Positions 17,626 to 25,763 of a DNA stretch of 64,000 nucleotides are shown here, piece by piece. Numbering within the stretch: position 1 is the stretch's first letter; every line of letters begins with the position of its first letter. Position numbers and translations under genes: made by a program. Source of the stretch: Ardenticatenaceae bacterium (lineage in GTDB: Bacteria > Chloroflexota > Anaerolineae > Promineifilales > Promineifilaceae); NCBI GenBank assembly GCA_020634495.1, contig JACKBR010000005.1, positions 80,522 to 144,521 on the forward strand, in the 5' to 3' direction. The notes under the pieces were generated by a model. It was not told where the DNA came from and did not search any database. It saw nothing but the letters and a program-made list of their open reading frames with translations.

Positions 17626-19320
17626 ATGTCAACTGATTCGTTTATTTATTGCGACAACTTAGTCAAAATTTATAAGGTAGCCGACCTGGAAGTCGTAGCG
17701 CTGCAAGGGCTAGATTTGGCCGTAGAAAAAGGCGAGATGATGGCCCTGGTTGGCGCTTCCGGTTCGGGCAAATCGACCTTGCTCAACGTGATTGGCGGGC
17801 TGGATGAACCCAGCGCAGGCAAGATTAGCGTGAACGGCCAGGATTTGCTGAAAATTTCGGACAAAGACCGGGTAACGTACAAGCGCAGCACGGTGGGTTT
17901 TGTCTGGCAGCAGCCAGCCCGGAACCTGCTGCCGTACCTGACGGCGCAGGAAAACGTGGAGCTGCCCATGATGCTGGCCGGGGGCAGCGCCAGACAGCGA
18001 CGCGAGCGGGCAATGGAGCTGCTAGAAATGGTCAACCTATCAGACCGGGCGGACTTTCGGCCCGACCGTTTGTCTGGCGGGCAGCAGCAGCGCGTGGCGC
18101 TGGCCATTGCCCTGGCCAACAATCCGCCGCTTCTGCTGGCAGATGAACCAACTGGCCAGGTCGATTCGGCCTCATCGGACGAGATTTTTGCTGCGCTGCG
18201 CCGCATTAACCAGACCTACGGCACCACGATTGTGATTGTGACGCACGATCAGCGGGTGGCCAACAAGGTGGACCGGGTGGTGGCGATTCGTGACGGCCGT
18301 ACCAGCTCAGAAATCCGGCGCGAAGTGGACATTTCCAGCGGCGAACTGCAAGAAGAAGAGTGGGTGATTCTGGATCGGGCAGGCCGCTTGCAGCTGCCCC
18401 AGCCCTACATTGAAAACCTGGAGATGAAAAACCGGGTGAAGGTGCGGCTAGAAGAAGAGCATCTGTCGGTGTGGCCGGAGGTAAACAAGGCGCTGGCCGC
18501 GGCCCAAGACCAGGCTGACGGTGGCACTTTTTGGCGGCCACCACGCTCGGATGGCACCGCTGCCCCGGAGGCAAAACCAACCAGTGCGGTGCATCATCAC
18601 CCATTAGCGCAGCGGCAAACGGCCGTCTCCGTACAAGACCTCACGCGCATCTACAAGGTTGGCGCGGAGGATGTGATTGCGGTGCAAAACGTTAGCCTGA
18701 ACATCCCCCAGGGGGTGATGGCCACGGTGAAAGGGCCATCTGGCTCTGGCAAGACGACGCTGCTGAACCACATTGCCGGACTGGATGAGCCAACCGAGGG
18801 AGAGATTGTGATTGCGGAACGGCCGTTGGCCAAAATGAGCGAGCGGGAGCGGATTAACCTACGCCGCCATGAAATTGGTTTTGTTTTCCAGACGTTTGGC
18901 CTGCTGCCCTTTTTGAGCGCCCGGGAAAACATCGAAGCGCCGCTGCGGCTGGTGAAGGCCAGCGCCAAAGAGCGCAAGCAGCGGGTGGATGAGGTGCTGG
19001 AGCTGGTGAAGCTGTCGGCACGGGCCAGCCACCGCACCTACGAGCTGTCCGGCGGGGAGCAGCAGCGCATTGCCCTGGCGCGGGCGCTGGCCAACAAGCC
19101 GTCGCTCATCCTGGCCGATGAGCCAACGGGCCAGCTGGACACAGCCACGGGCTACGCCATCATCGCCTTGCTGCGCTCAATTGTGGAGGAAACGGGCGTC
19201 ACCGTGCTCATAGCCAGCCACGACCCGAAGGTGATTGAGGCAGTGGATTTGGTGTACGTGCTGGAAGACGGCCGTTTGATGGAGACAATTGAGCAGGTAG
19301 GGGGAAAGGTGCCTGCATGA
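17626..19320 (+). CDS. Fused double ABC ATPase of LolD/MacB type
   Basis: 564 residues carrying two complete nucleotide-binding domains in one chain. Domain 1 (about 5-235): Walker [13 protein letters not shown], signature [15 protein letters not shown], Walker [10 protein letters not shown]. Domain 2 (about 330-555): Walker [13 protein letters not shown], signature [15 protein letters not shown], Walker [10 protein letters not shown]. Both match the LolD/MacB subgroup that drives FtsX-type permeases. A ~95-residue charged linker with Ala/Pro/His-rich text lies between them. LolD-type ATPases are normally single-domain and dimerise. A fixed heterodimer here fits the two non-identical permeases upstream. 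Reading order, with only short repeats between, suggests one operon with the sigma and anti-sigma genes. Confidence 0.93.
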   Translation: MSTDSFIYCDNLVKIYKVADLEVVALQGLDLAVEKGEMMALVGASGSGKSTLLNVIGGLDEPSAGKISVNGQDLLKISDKDRVTYKRSTVGFVWQQPARNLLPYLTAQENVELPMMLAGGSARQRRERAMELLEMVNLSDRADFRPDRLSGGQQQRVALAIALANNPPLLLADEPTGQVDSASSDEIFAALRRINQTYGTTIVIVTHDQRVANKVDRVVAIRDGRTSSEIRREVDISSGELQEEEWVILDRAGRLQLPQPYIENLEMKNRVKVRLEEEHLSVWPEVNKALAAAQDQADGGTFWRPPRSDGTAAPEAKPTSAVHHHPLAQRQTAVSVQDLTRIYKVGAEDVIAVQNVSLNIPQGVMATVKGPSGSGKTTLLNHIAGLDEPTEGEIVIAERPLAKMSERERINLRRHEIGFVFQTFGLLPFLSARENIEAPLRLVKASAKERKQRVDEVLELVKLSARASHRTYELSGGEQQRIALARALANKPSLILADEPTGQLDTATGYAIIALLRSIVEETGVTVLIASHDPKVIEAVDLVYVLEDGRLMETIEQVGGKVPA

Positions 19321-19322
19321 TC

Positions 19323-19543
19323 TTGTCATTCTGACCGAAGGGAAGAATCCCTCTGAGGTTTGTCTTGTAAAGGCTGTGCCTGCAATTGGCCATGCGCTAA
19401 GGGATGCTTCGCTGCGCTCAACATGACAAGTTCCACCTGTCATTCTGACCGCAGGGAAGAATCCCTTTGAGGTTTGTCTTGTAAGGGCTGTGCCTGCGAT
19501 TGGCTGGGCGCTAAGGGATGCTTTGTTGCTCTCAGCAAGACAA
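19323..19543. repeat. Two tandem copies of a TGTCATTCTGA palindromic element
   Basis: Two ~107-nt units (19323-19431 and 19438-19543), about 85-90% alike by eye. Each starts TGTCATTCTGACCG..GGGAAGAATCCCT and ends CTAAGGGATGCTT....CTCA..A.GACAA, so each unit is bounded by inverted arms. This word family (TGTCATTCTGAGCG...GAAGAATC) is a common intergenic element in many environmental bacteria and carries no coding sequence. Confidence 0.85.
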
Positions 19544-19622
19544 ATGGTAGGCAAGGGCGTACCTGTTTTTGCGAACCGCTGGCGGTAAACCCCAGGACTC
19601 CCAGAAGAACAGAAGCCAGAAA

Positions 19623-20564
19623 TCAGAAATCGAAAATGGAGAAATATGCAGTAACCCGAAAACCAACGAAATCAAATCTGTAGTTTGGGCCATCGTCACC
19701 CCGATACGTAACGCGGCTTTGCTCCTGATTTTCAAAAAACGACCCCCCACGCAATACACAGAATTTTTCTTTTTCATCAACCCAACTATATGTCCACTCA
19801 CAAACATTTCCACTCATATCCACACAGCCATAAGGGCTGTCACCAAATGGTGAATAGTAGCCAACTGGGGTGGTTGCACCAATTCCCGCTTCCAGGGTGT
19901 TGCAGTAAGGTCTCCACTCATTACCCCAGGGGTATTCGCGGCCATCCTGTCCTCGCGCTGCTTTTTCCCATTGTTGTTCTGTGGGCAATTGTAGACCAGC
20001 CCATTGTGCGTAAGCTACCACATCGTACCACGAAACCGAAACAACTGGATGGTTTGCCAGCTTCGGTGGATATTTTCCATTTTCCCACCAAGTAACAGGC
20101 GGTTTATATCCTATATCCACTACAAATTTGGCATAGTGGGCATTGGTCACGGGCGTTTTGGCTATCCAAAAATTTGGCAGAAATTTTAGTTCCTTTTCCT
20201 CGCCGTACAAAAACTCTCCGGCTGGAATCAGCAGCATTTCCAGTCCGGTTTTTTCGTGAATGAAGCTTTTGGGGGTGCCCGCAGGTGCATCTTTTTGCAT
20301 TGCCGCGCTGCCATCTGAAAATGAGGGCCAGGCCACATTGGGGCGATGATCAACTGCTTCATTCAGCAACCGGGGCAGTTCACCGCGCCGCTGGAGGTAT
20401 TCAATGAGGCCGTGCATTTTGGTAGTGCGGGTGTCGCCGGGAAGCTCTTCGTATTCCAGGCCCAGGTCAAAGCAAAGCACGCGCAGTTCATCCAGGCTAA
20501 AGTGCTGGATGAGCAGCTTGCGGAGTTGGGTTAGTTTTTGGCGGTTGGGGTCTGCACTGGTCAT
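19623..20564 (-). CDS. EAD-FGE protein 1: effector-associated domain fused to formylglycine-enzyme-like fold
   Basis: 313 residues. The first ~75 (LRKLLIQHFSLDELRVLCFD, LGLEYEELPGDTRTTKM, LIEYLQRRGELPRLL) are an effector-associated, death-like adaptor domain of the kind described in bacterial conflict systems. Residues ~95-310 are an FGE-sulfatase/SUMF1 fold of the C-type-lectin class, with VTNAHYAKFV, PVVSVSWYDVVAYAQWAG, LPTEQQWEKAARGQDGREYP and VLRGGSFFENQEQ...VGFR. The Cys pair of true formylglycine-generating enzymes was not seen, so catalysis is unlikely. The fold probably binds a ligand, and the EAD recruits a partner elsewhere in the genome. It is a paralogue of the gene at 20622-21560. 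An extended -10 lies 7 nt before the ATG. Confidence 0.82.
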   Translation of the reverse strand: MTSADPNRQKLTQLRKLLIQHFSLDELRVLCFDLGLEYEELPGDTRTTKMHGLIEYLQRRGELPRLLNEAVDHRPNVAWPSFSDGSAAMQKDAPAGTPKSFIHEKTGLEMLLIPAGEFLYGEEKELKFLPNFWIAKTPVTNAHYAKFVVDIGYKPPVTWWENGKYPPKLANHPVVSVSWYDVVAYAQWAGLQLPTEQQWEKAARGQDGREYPWGNEWRPYCNTLEAGIGATTPVGYYSPFGDSPYGCVDMSGNVCEWTYSWVDEKEKFCVLRGGSFFENQEQSRVTYRGDDGPNYRFDFVGFRVTAYFSIFDF

Positions 20565-20571
20565 ACGGCAA

Positions 20572-20577
20572 ATTTTA
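20572..20577 (-). promoter_or_regulatory. Extended -10 (TGCTAAAAT) of EAD-FGE gene 1
   Basis: On the minus strand, TG-C-TAAAAT lies 7 nt before the ATG. The same nine bases occur at the same place before the paralogue (21567-21572). No -35 at the usual spacing was seen, which fits an extended -10 promoter. Confidence 0.5.
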
Positions 20578-20621
20578 GCACACTCTTTAGCACAATCGTG
20601 ACAACGTGGTGAAGATCAAGT

Positions 20622-21560
20622 TTATTGCGTAGGCATCGTGGATAAAACGACACGAAAACCGAAACCGTAAAACCTGAAGTAAGGATCGTACATGTAGCGG
20701 AGATTCACTCGTGCGCTCCAATAATTGAAGAACCATGCGCCACCACGCAGCACACGCCATTCTTTTTCTTTATCCCACCAGCTATCTGTCCATTCCCATA
20801 CATTGCCAGCCATGTCCTCACAACCAAATGGACTATCACCAAATGGTGAATAGTAGCCCACAGGCGTTGTGGTGCCGTAACCGGCTTCCTCTGTGTTGCA
20901 GTATGGCTTCCATTCATTCCCCCAGGGGTATTCACGTCCATCGTTTCCGCGAGCGGCTTTTTCCCACTGTTGCTCAGTCGGTAAATCTAATCCAGCCCAT
21001 AGGGCAAATAGCGCTGCGTCGTTCCAACTAACCCACACAACTGGATGAAGGGCTAGTTTTGGCGGACTTATCCCATTTTTCCAATGTTTGGGTGGTTCAT
21101 GCCCTGAATCCTGCACAAATCGGGCATAGTGGGCGTTTGTCACGGGCGTCTTTGCTATCCAATAACCCGGCAAAAACGCTGGCTGCTTCTCCTCACCAAA
21201 CAAAAACACACCCGGTGGAATAAAAATCATTTCCAGGCTGCTTCTTTCATGGACAAAGTTTCTAGACTGATCTTGATTCAATAGGCCAGGCTCTGAAATG
21301 GAACTTTTGCTAGGGAAACTTGGCCAAGCAACAGAAGGCCGCTGCTCATTAACTTCGGCCAATAATTTACGCATTTCGACACGCCGGAAGAGGTATTCGA
21401 TGAGGCTGTGCATTTTGGTGGTGCGGGTGCTTCCGGGCAGTTCTTCGTATTCCAGGCCCAGATCAAAGCAAAGCACGCGCAGTTCATCCATGCTAAAGTG
21501 CTGGATGAGCAGCTTGCGCAGTTGAGTTAGTTGTTGGCGGTTAGGATCTGCACCGATCAT
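20622..21560 (-). CDS. EAD-FGE protein 2, with a C-terminal region resembling a DGR variable region
   Basis: 312 residues. The N-terminal ~75 residues are almost identical to protein 1 (LRKLLIQHFSMDELRVLCFD, LGLEYEELPGSTRTTKM). The FGE-like fold follows (about 95-310), with VTNAHYARFVQDSG, LPTEQQWEKAARGNDGREYP, YYSPFGDSPFGCEDMAGNVW. The last 40 residues read VLRGGAWFFNYWSARV, NLRYMYDPYFRFYGF, GFRVV: aromatic-rich, with the fixed R, P and GFR positions of C-lectin-fold proteins diversified by retroelements. Most of the aromatic/polar positions are NNY codons (TTC, TAT, AAT, TAC, GAT, GGT), as expected if the template had AAY. No reverse transcriptase or template repeat is in the window, so diversification is only a hypothesis. 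The family role is probably ligand recognition in a conflict system. Confidence 0.82.
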   Translation of the reverse strand: MIGADPNRQQLTQLRKLLIQHFSMDELRVLCFDLGLEYEELPGSTRTTKMHSLIEYLFRRVEMRKLLAEVNEQRPSVAWPSFPSKSSISEPGLLNQDQSRNFVHERSSLEMIFIPPGVFLFGEEKQPAFLPGYWIAKTPVTNAHYARFVQDSGHEPPKHWKNGISPPKLALHPVVWVSWNDAALFALWAGLDLPTEQQWEKAARGNDGREYPWGNEWKPYCNTEEAGYGTTTPVGYYSPFGDSPFGCEDMAGNVWEWTDSWWDKEKEWRVLRGGAWFFNYWSARVNLRYMYDPYFRFYGFGFRVVLSTMPTQ

Positions 21561-21566
21561 GGGGAA

Positions 21567-21572
21567 ATTTTA
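21567..21572 (-). promoter_or_regulatory. Extended -10 (TGCTAAAAT) of EAD-FGE gene 2
   Basis: Same element as before the paralogue; here 6 nt separate TAAAAT from the ATG, leaving no room for a ribosome-binding site. Confidence 0.55.
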
Positions 21573-21654
21573 GCATAAATTGTTTGTGTCAGTCGCTTAA
21601 ATCTGGGCAGACACAGAGATTTGCCCCTACAAGCGCGGATTTCTGTGCAATACG

Positions 21655-21683
21655 TTGACAAGTGGGGTAAAAACCTGTACAAT
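21655..21683 (+). promoter_or_regulatory. Consensus sigma-70 promoter of the TspO-family gene
   Basis: TTGACA (21655-21660), a 17-nt spacer, TACAAT (21678-21683), then ATTGGC and the ATG at 21690. The expected start of transcription coincides with the A of the ATG, so the mRNA should be leaderless. Confidence 0.85.
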
Positions 21684-21689
21684 ATTGGC

Positions 21690-22499
21690 ATGGACACACA
21701 AAAATCGCTCTCAAAAACTGTACAAATCGTGAACATCGTGGCGTTTGTTGCGGTGTTGACGGTTAATTTCTTATCGAATTGGCTGCCGCTGAACGGCCGT
21801 ACCGCTGAACAAATCTCCGATGCACTGCCATCCTACTTTACCCCGGCGGGTTATACTTTCTCCATTTGGGGGTTGATCTACCTGGCGCTGCTGGGCTTTA
21901 TTGTTTACCAGGCATTGCCAGCCGGACGCAGCAACCCGCTGGTAGGTAAAATCGGCTGGGGGTTTGTGGTCACCAGCGTAGCCAATGCCGCCTGGCTTTT
22001 TGCCTGGCACTATGGGGCCTACGTGCTTTCCGTGCTGATCATGCTCAGCCTGTTGGTCACGCTCATTGCGATCTATCGCCGACTGGAAATTGGGCAACCA
22101 AATCCGGCGCTTTCCTTGGCAGACAAGCTGCTGGTGCAGTTTCCCTTTAGCCTTTACCTGGGCTGGATTACCGTGGCCACAATTGCCAACACGGCCAGCG
22201 TACTCAACTATTTGGGCTGGGACGGCTTTGGCCTTGCCGAACCAACCTGGGCTGCCATCATGATGCTGGTGGCCGTGGTGGTGGCTGGGCTGCTGCTATT
22301 TAAGCGGCGCAATCTAGCGTATGCGGCCGTTTTGGTTTGGGCGCTGTTTGGCATCCGTGCGGCTCAGTCTGATGTGGCTGTGGTGGCCAATACGGCCGTT
22401 ATCGCTGCCGCTCTTATTGCAATTTTAGCTTTGGCCGGTTACTGGCGAACCCGGACGGTTTCATCACACCCCCTCACACCTTCCCCCCAACGGGCCTAA
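21690..22499 (+). CDS. TspO/MBR-related membrane protein
   Basis: 269 residues from ATG 21690; an earlier in-frame ATG (21621) lies upstream of the consensus promoter and cannot be used with it. The protein has about eight hydrophobic segments. The N-terminal part has the TspO-like YFTPAGYTFSIWGLIYLALL (tryptophan/proline-rich, P-A-x-x-x-F-x-I-W) and FSLYLGWITVATIANTASVL. These longer TspO/MBR relatives are common in bacteria and fungi and are thought to bind tetrapyrroles or steroids, but this subgroup is uncharacterised. The gene is convergent with the next one, with only 4 nt between stops. Confidence 0.75.
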   Translation: MDTQKSLSKTVQIVNIVAFVAVLTVNFLSNWLPLNGRTAEQISDALPSYFTPAGYTFSIWGLIYLALLGFIVYQALPAGRSNPLVGKIGWGFVVTSVANAAWLFAWHYGAYVLSVLIMLSLLVTLIAIYRRLEIGQPNPALSLADKLLVQFPFSLYLGWITVATIANTASVLNYLGWDGFGLAEPTWAAIMMLVAVVVAGLLLFKRRNLAYAAVLVWALFGIRAAQSDVAVVANTAVIAAALIAILALAGYWRTRTVSSHPLTPSPQRA

Positions 22500-22503
22500 T
22501 TCT

Positions 22504-23145
22504 CTAAAAATATGCCGATTCATGCAGCGCTGGTTGGTACCCCTGCGCCAGCGCTGCCGTCGTTGATGGCGGTGTTAGCACCGCTGCTTGTTTACCTCTG
22601 GGTCGGGAGAGGGGGGAGCCATACCCGGCTGGCTGCCAGGGCAGCAGGGCATCTTCCCACACCAGATACGGCCGTTCCTGCCATAAGATAAATGTGCCGT
22701 TGGGGAGTGTGTCTAAAACGGCCGTGTATGTTTTTTTCTTTCTGTCTTTAATGTAGAACGCCTTCGTTAGCCTCTCCACATGCAGCATCTTATCCATCTC
22801 GCCAGCCCTGACTGAATGGCCAAAACCAAATTGCGGATTGCCCACCAGCCAGGCCGCCCGGAACGCTTCGGCGGCTGGCCGTCTGCATTCAAAACAGGGG
22901 CGATGCCCCGCCGCCAAAGCCGTGGCCTCATCCAAAAAGAACAGCTCCGTGTAGTTGCCCGGCTGCATCACCTGTCGCTGTCGCCCTTTGAAGCTGAGTA
23001 GGCAGATAATCCACGCTTTGTGGGCAAATGGCTTCACAATTTCCTGCTGATCATTATGTAAAATGCCGCGATTTCCCATAAACGTGCCACGGGTAGCGCT
23101 GGCAATAATGTTCCCCTCTGGCGTTACGCGATTTTGCTTGGCCAT
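22504..23145 (-). CDS. Conserved hypothetical protein with a HRPCFECRR motif
   Basis: 213 residues, soluble, start ATG at 23145 preceded by GAAGGAGGGCAAT. The visible hallmark is GHRPCFECRRPAAEAF in the middle: two Cys separated by two residues in a basic setting, which could bind a metal or act in redox. Other patches are NRGILHNDQQEIVKPFAHKA, WIICLLSFKGRQRQVMQPG and YTELFFLDEATALAAGHR. I recognise this as a widespread family without an assigned function. It is convergent with the TspO-family gene and followed upstream by a CACAGAG repeat, so it appears to be a single-gene transcription unit. No function is proposed. Confidence 0.7.
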   Translation of the reverse strand: MAKQNRVTPEGNIIASATRGTFMGNRGILHNDQQEIVKPFAHKAWIICLLSFKGRQRQVMQPGNYTELFFLDEATALAAGHRPCFECRRPAAEAFRAAWLVGNPQFGFGHSVRAGEMDKMLHVERLTKAFYIKDRKKKTYTAVLDTLPNGTFILWQERPYLVWEDALLPWQPAGYGSPLSRPRGKQAAVLTPPSTTAALAQGYQPALHESAYF

Positions 23146-23164
23146 ATTGCCCTCCTTCGAAAAT

Positions 23165-23260
23165 AAAAAAACGGAACACAGAGCTACACAGAGAATGCGC
23201 AGAGTTACACAGAGAAAAAGAGATAATCTGCGCCAATCTGCGTAATCTGCGGATTTTCAT
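23165..23260. repeat. CACAGAG-family intergenic repeat
   Basis: GAACACAGAGCTACACAGAG, GCGCAGAGTTACACAGAG and a run of CTGCG..AATCTGCG words. It is placed just upstream of the 22504-23145 gene. It lacks the strong inverted partner of the 5303 and 17497 copies. Confidence 0.7.
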
Positions 23261-23441
23261 TCATGGTGTTGAGCCTGCGCTCATGTCGTCTCCTTCAGAA
23301 AAAGTTTTTTCACCGGAGTAATCCCGGGAAGGATACACTTGTTTTTGCAGGAAAACACGGCCGTTTTCTCGTTCAACATGATACGCGGGTCCAGTTAGTA
23401 GTAAATGTGTGTATCGTAATTTTGTATTGAGGGAGAAGACA

Positions 23442-24419
23442 ATGACAGATAATCGTATTGAAATTGAAAACCAACACAGCCCACCAGACGACAAACAAAA
23501 AGGCAAAGTGGAAGAACTAAAAGAAAATCTTCTTATGTGGGTCATCCGCTATGTGATGATACCCATCGTCCTGACAAGTATCGCCGGTTTTTTTGCCATA
23601 GCGGTTGTAGACCGGACGTTTCATTATGAAAATGGGCAACCAGCTGTCCCTGACACAATGACGGCGACGGCGACTGAAGCCCAGCCCACATCAGAATTGG
23701 TACCAACGCAGGCGGCTACGGCCGTTCCCACCAACGCGCCACCACCAACACCGGAACCCAACACGGCGAACAAACAGCCCGTGACGGCCGTACCGCCAGT
23801 GTCACAACCCACCTTGGTGTGCATTGCGGTACCAATTGGCTGGCAGCTTTACACGGTACAGCCAGGCAACACGCTCTTTTCGTTGGCCCGCGAATCTGGC
23901 ACTACCGTTGAGCTAATCCGGCAGGTGAACTGCCTGTATGGCGAACTGCTGGCCTACAGCCAAATCTGGCTGCCAGGCAGCTTCTTCGACCAGCCCGCAG
24001 AGCCAATCATCATCACGCCCACAATCACCGTCACGGAACCCATTCCGCTGCCAGACATTGCCATCGGGGCAATTGATGGGGAGGCTATGGACTGTTATCC
24101 AGATTGTGAGCCATTGGTGCCTTATACGGTAAGCAATCTTGGCGCGGCCCGCGCTGGGGCGTTTACCATCCAGATCACATTTTCTTTTGGAGATCCGGTA
24201 AATGGGCCACAACAATTGGTTGCCGGTCTGGAACCAGGCGAACAACAAACGCTTTATTTGCCGACAGAACCGCTCATAACCTGTTACTATTACGGTTGTC
24301 AAATTAGCATCAATGGGGACAGCGGTAACGAAATTGTTGAGGAAAACGAAGGCAACAATGACGCACACTATACTTTCACTGGGTACGGAGGGCGAATAAT
24401 AGACCAAAGTGATCAATAG
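23442..24419 (+). CDS. Membrane-anchored LysM protein with CARDB-like domain
   Basis: 325 residues from ATG 23442, chosen because GGGAGAAG lies just before it. The order is: a charged cytoplasmic tail (about 1-36), one membrane helix (about 41-63, VIRYVMIPIVLTSIAGFFAI), a Thr/Pro/Ala stalk (about 75-125), a LysM domain (WQLYTVQPGNTLFSLARESG...NCLYGELLAYSQIWLPG, about 133-180), and a C-terminal CARDB-type beta domain (LVPYTVSNLGAARAGAFTI...GNEIVEENEGNND, about 215-315). LysM binds peptidoglycan or chitin-like glycans; CARDB is an adhesion-type fold. It is probably a cell-wall-contacting surface protein. It is convergent with the next gene across a hairpin made of two ACGGCCGT copies. Confidence 0.82.
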   Translation: MTDNRIEIENQHSPPDDKQKGKVEELKENLLMWVIRYVMIPIVLTSIAGFFAIAVVDRTFHYENGQPAVPDTMTATATEAQPTSELVPTQAATAVPTNAPPPTPEPNTANKQPVTAVPPVSQPTLVCIAVPIGWQLYTVQPGNTLFSLARESGTTVELIRQVNCLYGELLAYSQIWLPGSFFDQPAEPIIITPTITVTEPIPLPDIAIGAIDGEAMDCYPDCEPLVPYTVSNLGAARAGAFTIQITFSFGDPVNGPQQLVAGLEPGEQQTLYLPTEPLITCYYYGCQISINGDSGNEIVEENEGNNDAHYTFTGYGGRIIDQSDQ

Positions 24420-24433
24420 TTACCCGCGTAGAT

Positions 24434-24467
24434 GAGGAACGGCCGTTAACCAAAACGGCCGTTTCTC
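24434..24467. terminator. Hairpin built from two AACGGCCGTT copies between convergent genes
   Basis: GAG-G-AACGGCCGTT (24434-24447), loop AACCAA, AACGGCCGTT-T-CTC (24454-24467): a 14-bp stem with one G-T pair. There is no strong T-run. It sits exactly between the stops of the LysM gene and the 24472-25251 gene. Confidence 0.6.
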
Positions 24468-24471
24468 ACAT

Positions 24472-25251
24472 TCATCGAGCGTTGAGAAAAACCAGCATCA
24501 GCGCTGGCAGCATACAGCACATAAACAACAGGAAGGGGATGCCAAACAAAAAAGCTATCGCCACGACAAACGCTGAGGTTTTAGGATTCTGCCGCTCTAG
24601 CCAGCTGGGCTGAACGGCCGTCATCGGTGGCGTTTTTTCCGCAGCGGCGGCTAAATGGCCCAGGGCGTTAACCCACTGCCGCGCCTCCTCCGGGGTAAAA
24701 TCACTGGGCATAGCAGGGGTAGTCCACTGCCACTTGCCGGGGCTAAGAAAGGTTGCCGCGCCCGGCGGCAAGGTGGGGTGGTTCATGAGCAGGATGAGGT
24801 GGGACTGTACGGCCGTATCCGCCAAAAACGTCTCGCCCCAGGCCGGATCATGGGCAAAGGCGATGATGTTTTCCACCAAATTGGGCACGGTTTCGATAGG
24901 GCGATTGCCTCGCAGGCGCTGCACAAAGGCCGAAAAGCGCCGCGCCCAGCCGCGTGGCTGGGCCAGCATCAGGCGGCTCATGACGGGCGTTTCTACGGAA
25001 ATATCCATCCACAGCCCGGTAAACTTGCGATAGCGGATGCTGCTGCCAATGTACTGGTTGCGGGTGCGGGCGGCAATGGTGATGTTGGTGGAACGGCCGT
25101 TCACCTCCCCCACATACTTCCGCGATCCAAATCCAGACTCTGCCGGTAAGCCCAGCGGCACAAAGCAGCGATCTAACTGCGCCCCCACATCGCCCAGCCC
25201 GGCCACAATCAGCGGCTTGCCCACACCCTTGTCCAGATCGTTTTCGCTCAT
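24472..25251 (-). CDS. Hypothetical protein with C-terminal membrane helix
   Basis: 259 residues, ATG at 25251 (AGCGAGC just upstream is a weak RBS). The first ~225 residues are soluble and include VAGLGDVGAQLDRCFVPLGL, VNGRSTNITIAARTRNQYIG, FTGLWMDISVETPVMSRLM and FTPEEARQWVNALGHLAAAA. One hydrophobic segment lies at the end (about 232-256, AFVVAIAFLFGIPFLLFMCC), consistent with a tail-anchored protein facing the cytoplasm. I do not recognise the family. It stands alone between the convergent hairpin and a stretch of gene debris. Confidence 0.7.
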   Translation of the reverse strand: MSENDLDKGVGKPLIVAGLGDVGAQLDRCFVPLGLPAESGFGSRKYVGEVNGRSTNITIAARTRNQYIGSSIRYRKFTGLWMDISVETPVMSRLMLAQPRGWARRFSAFVQRLRGNRPIETVPNLVENIIAFAHDPAWGETFLADTAVQSHLILLMNHPTLPPGAATFLSPGKWQWTTPAMPSDFTPEEARQWVNALGHLAAAAEKTPPMTAVQPSWLERQNPKTSAFVVAIAFLFGIPFLLFMCCMLPALMLVFLNAR

Positions 25252-25299
25252 GCTCGCTCCAGATTTACCTGCATACTAAACAGGTTCTCCCAAAGCAGT

Positions 25300-25692
25300 T
25301 AACCAAAACCGCTTTCTTTCTCTTCAAACCACGCACCTTTTATGATGCTTTATCTTCGTCAATTAGCTGCTTGACCTCTAGGCCCAAGAATAATAAAGCC
25401 AGGACACCTGGGCAGGAAATTGCGCCCAGAAACCAACGGTATTGTAAAGAATGGCGACGGGCCACCAAACACGAACAGAGGAAACTGCACCAGACTCCAG
25501 ACGAACCATCTTTAAGCCGTACGGCAAAGCTTCTATTGTCAACAAAACGGGCCCTGACACCTGGCACAACTGCTCATGATTTATTTCCCCCTACGAAGGC
25601 GATGTAAACGACAATTGGTATCAGTATAAAGTGTTGCGCCAGGGCAATCAACCAGTTTGCCACGGCCGTTTCTCACCACAGCCACACGCCAA
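25300..25692. other. Gene debris between 24472-25251 and gcvP
   Basis: No full gene. Short frames up to about 78 codons on both strands do not resemble known families. On the plus strand, 25589-25697 gives a protein-like end, YEGDVNDNWYQYKVLRQGNQ followed by a stop, with an ACGGCCGT copy inside. It is probably the 3' remnant of a lost gene. Confidence 0.4.
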
Positions 25693-25695
25693 ATA

Positions 25696-25732
25696 AAAAA
25701 CCTGGTTACCTATAAAAAGTAACCAGGCATTT
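25696..25732 (-). terminator. Intrinsic terminator after gcvP
   Basis: On the minus strand: CCTGGTTAC, a 9-nt loop, GTAACCAGG, then T6. It lies 32 nt past the gcvP stop. Confidence 0.85.
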
Positions 25733-25763
25733 TCACCTTATCAATTTGCGTTTACCACAAAAC

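Noticed and set aside
19323..21600. Diversity-generating retroelement cassette next to the EAD-FGE genes
   Set aside because: No reverse transcriptase or template repeat is visible within the window; only the variable-region hypothesis is kept.
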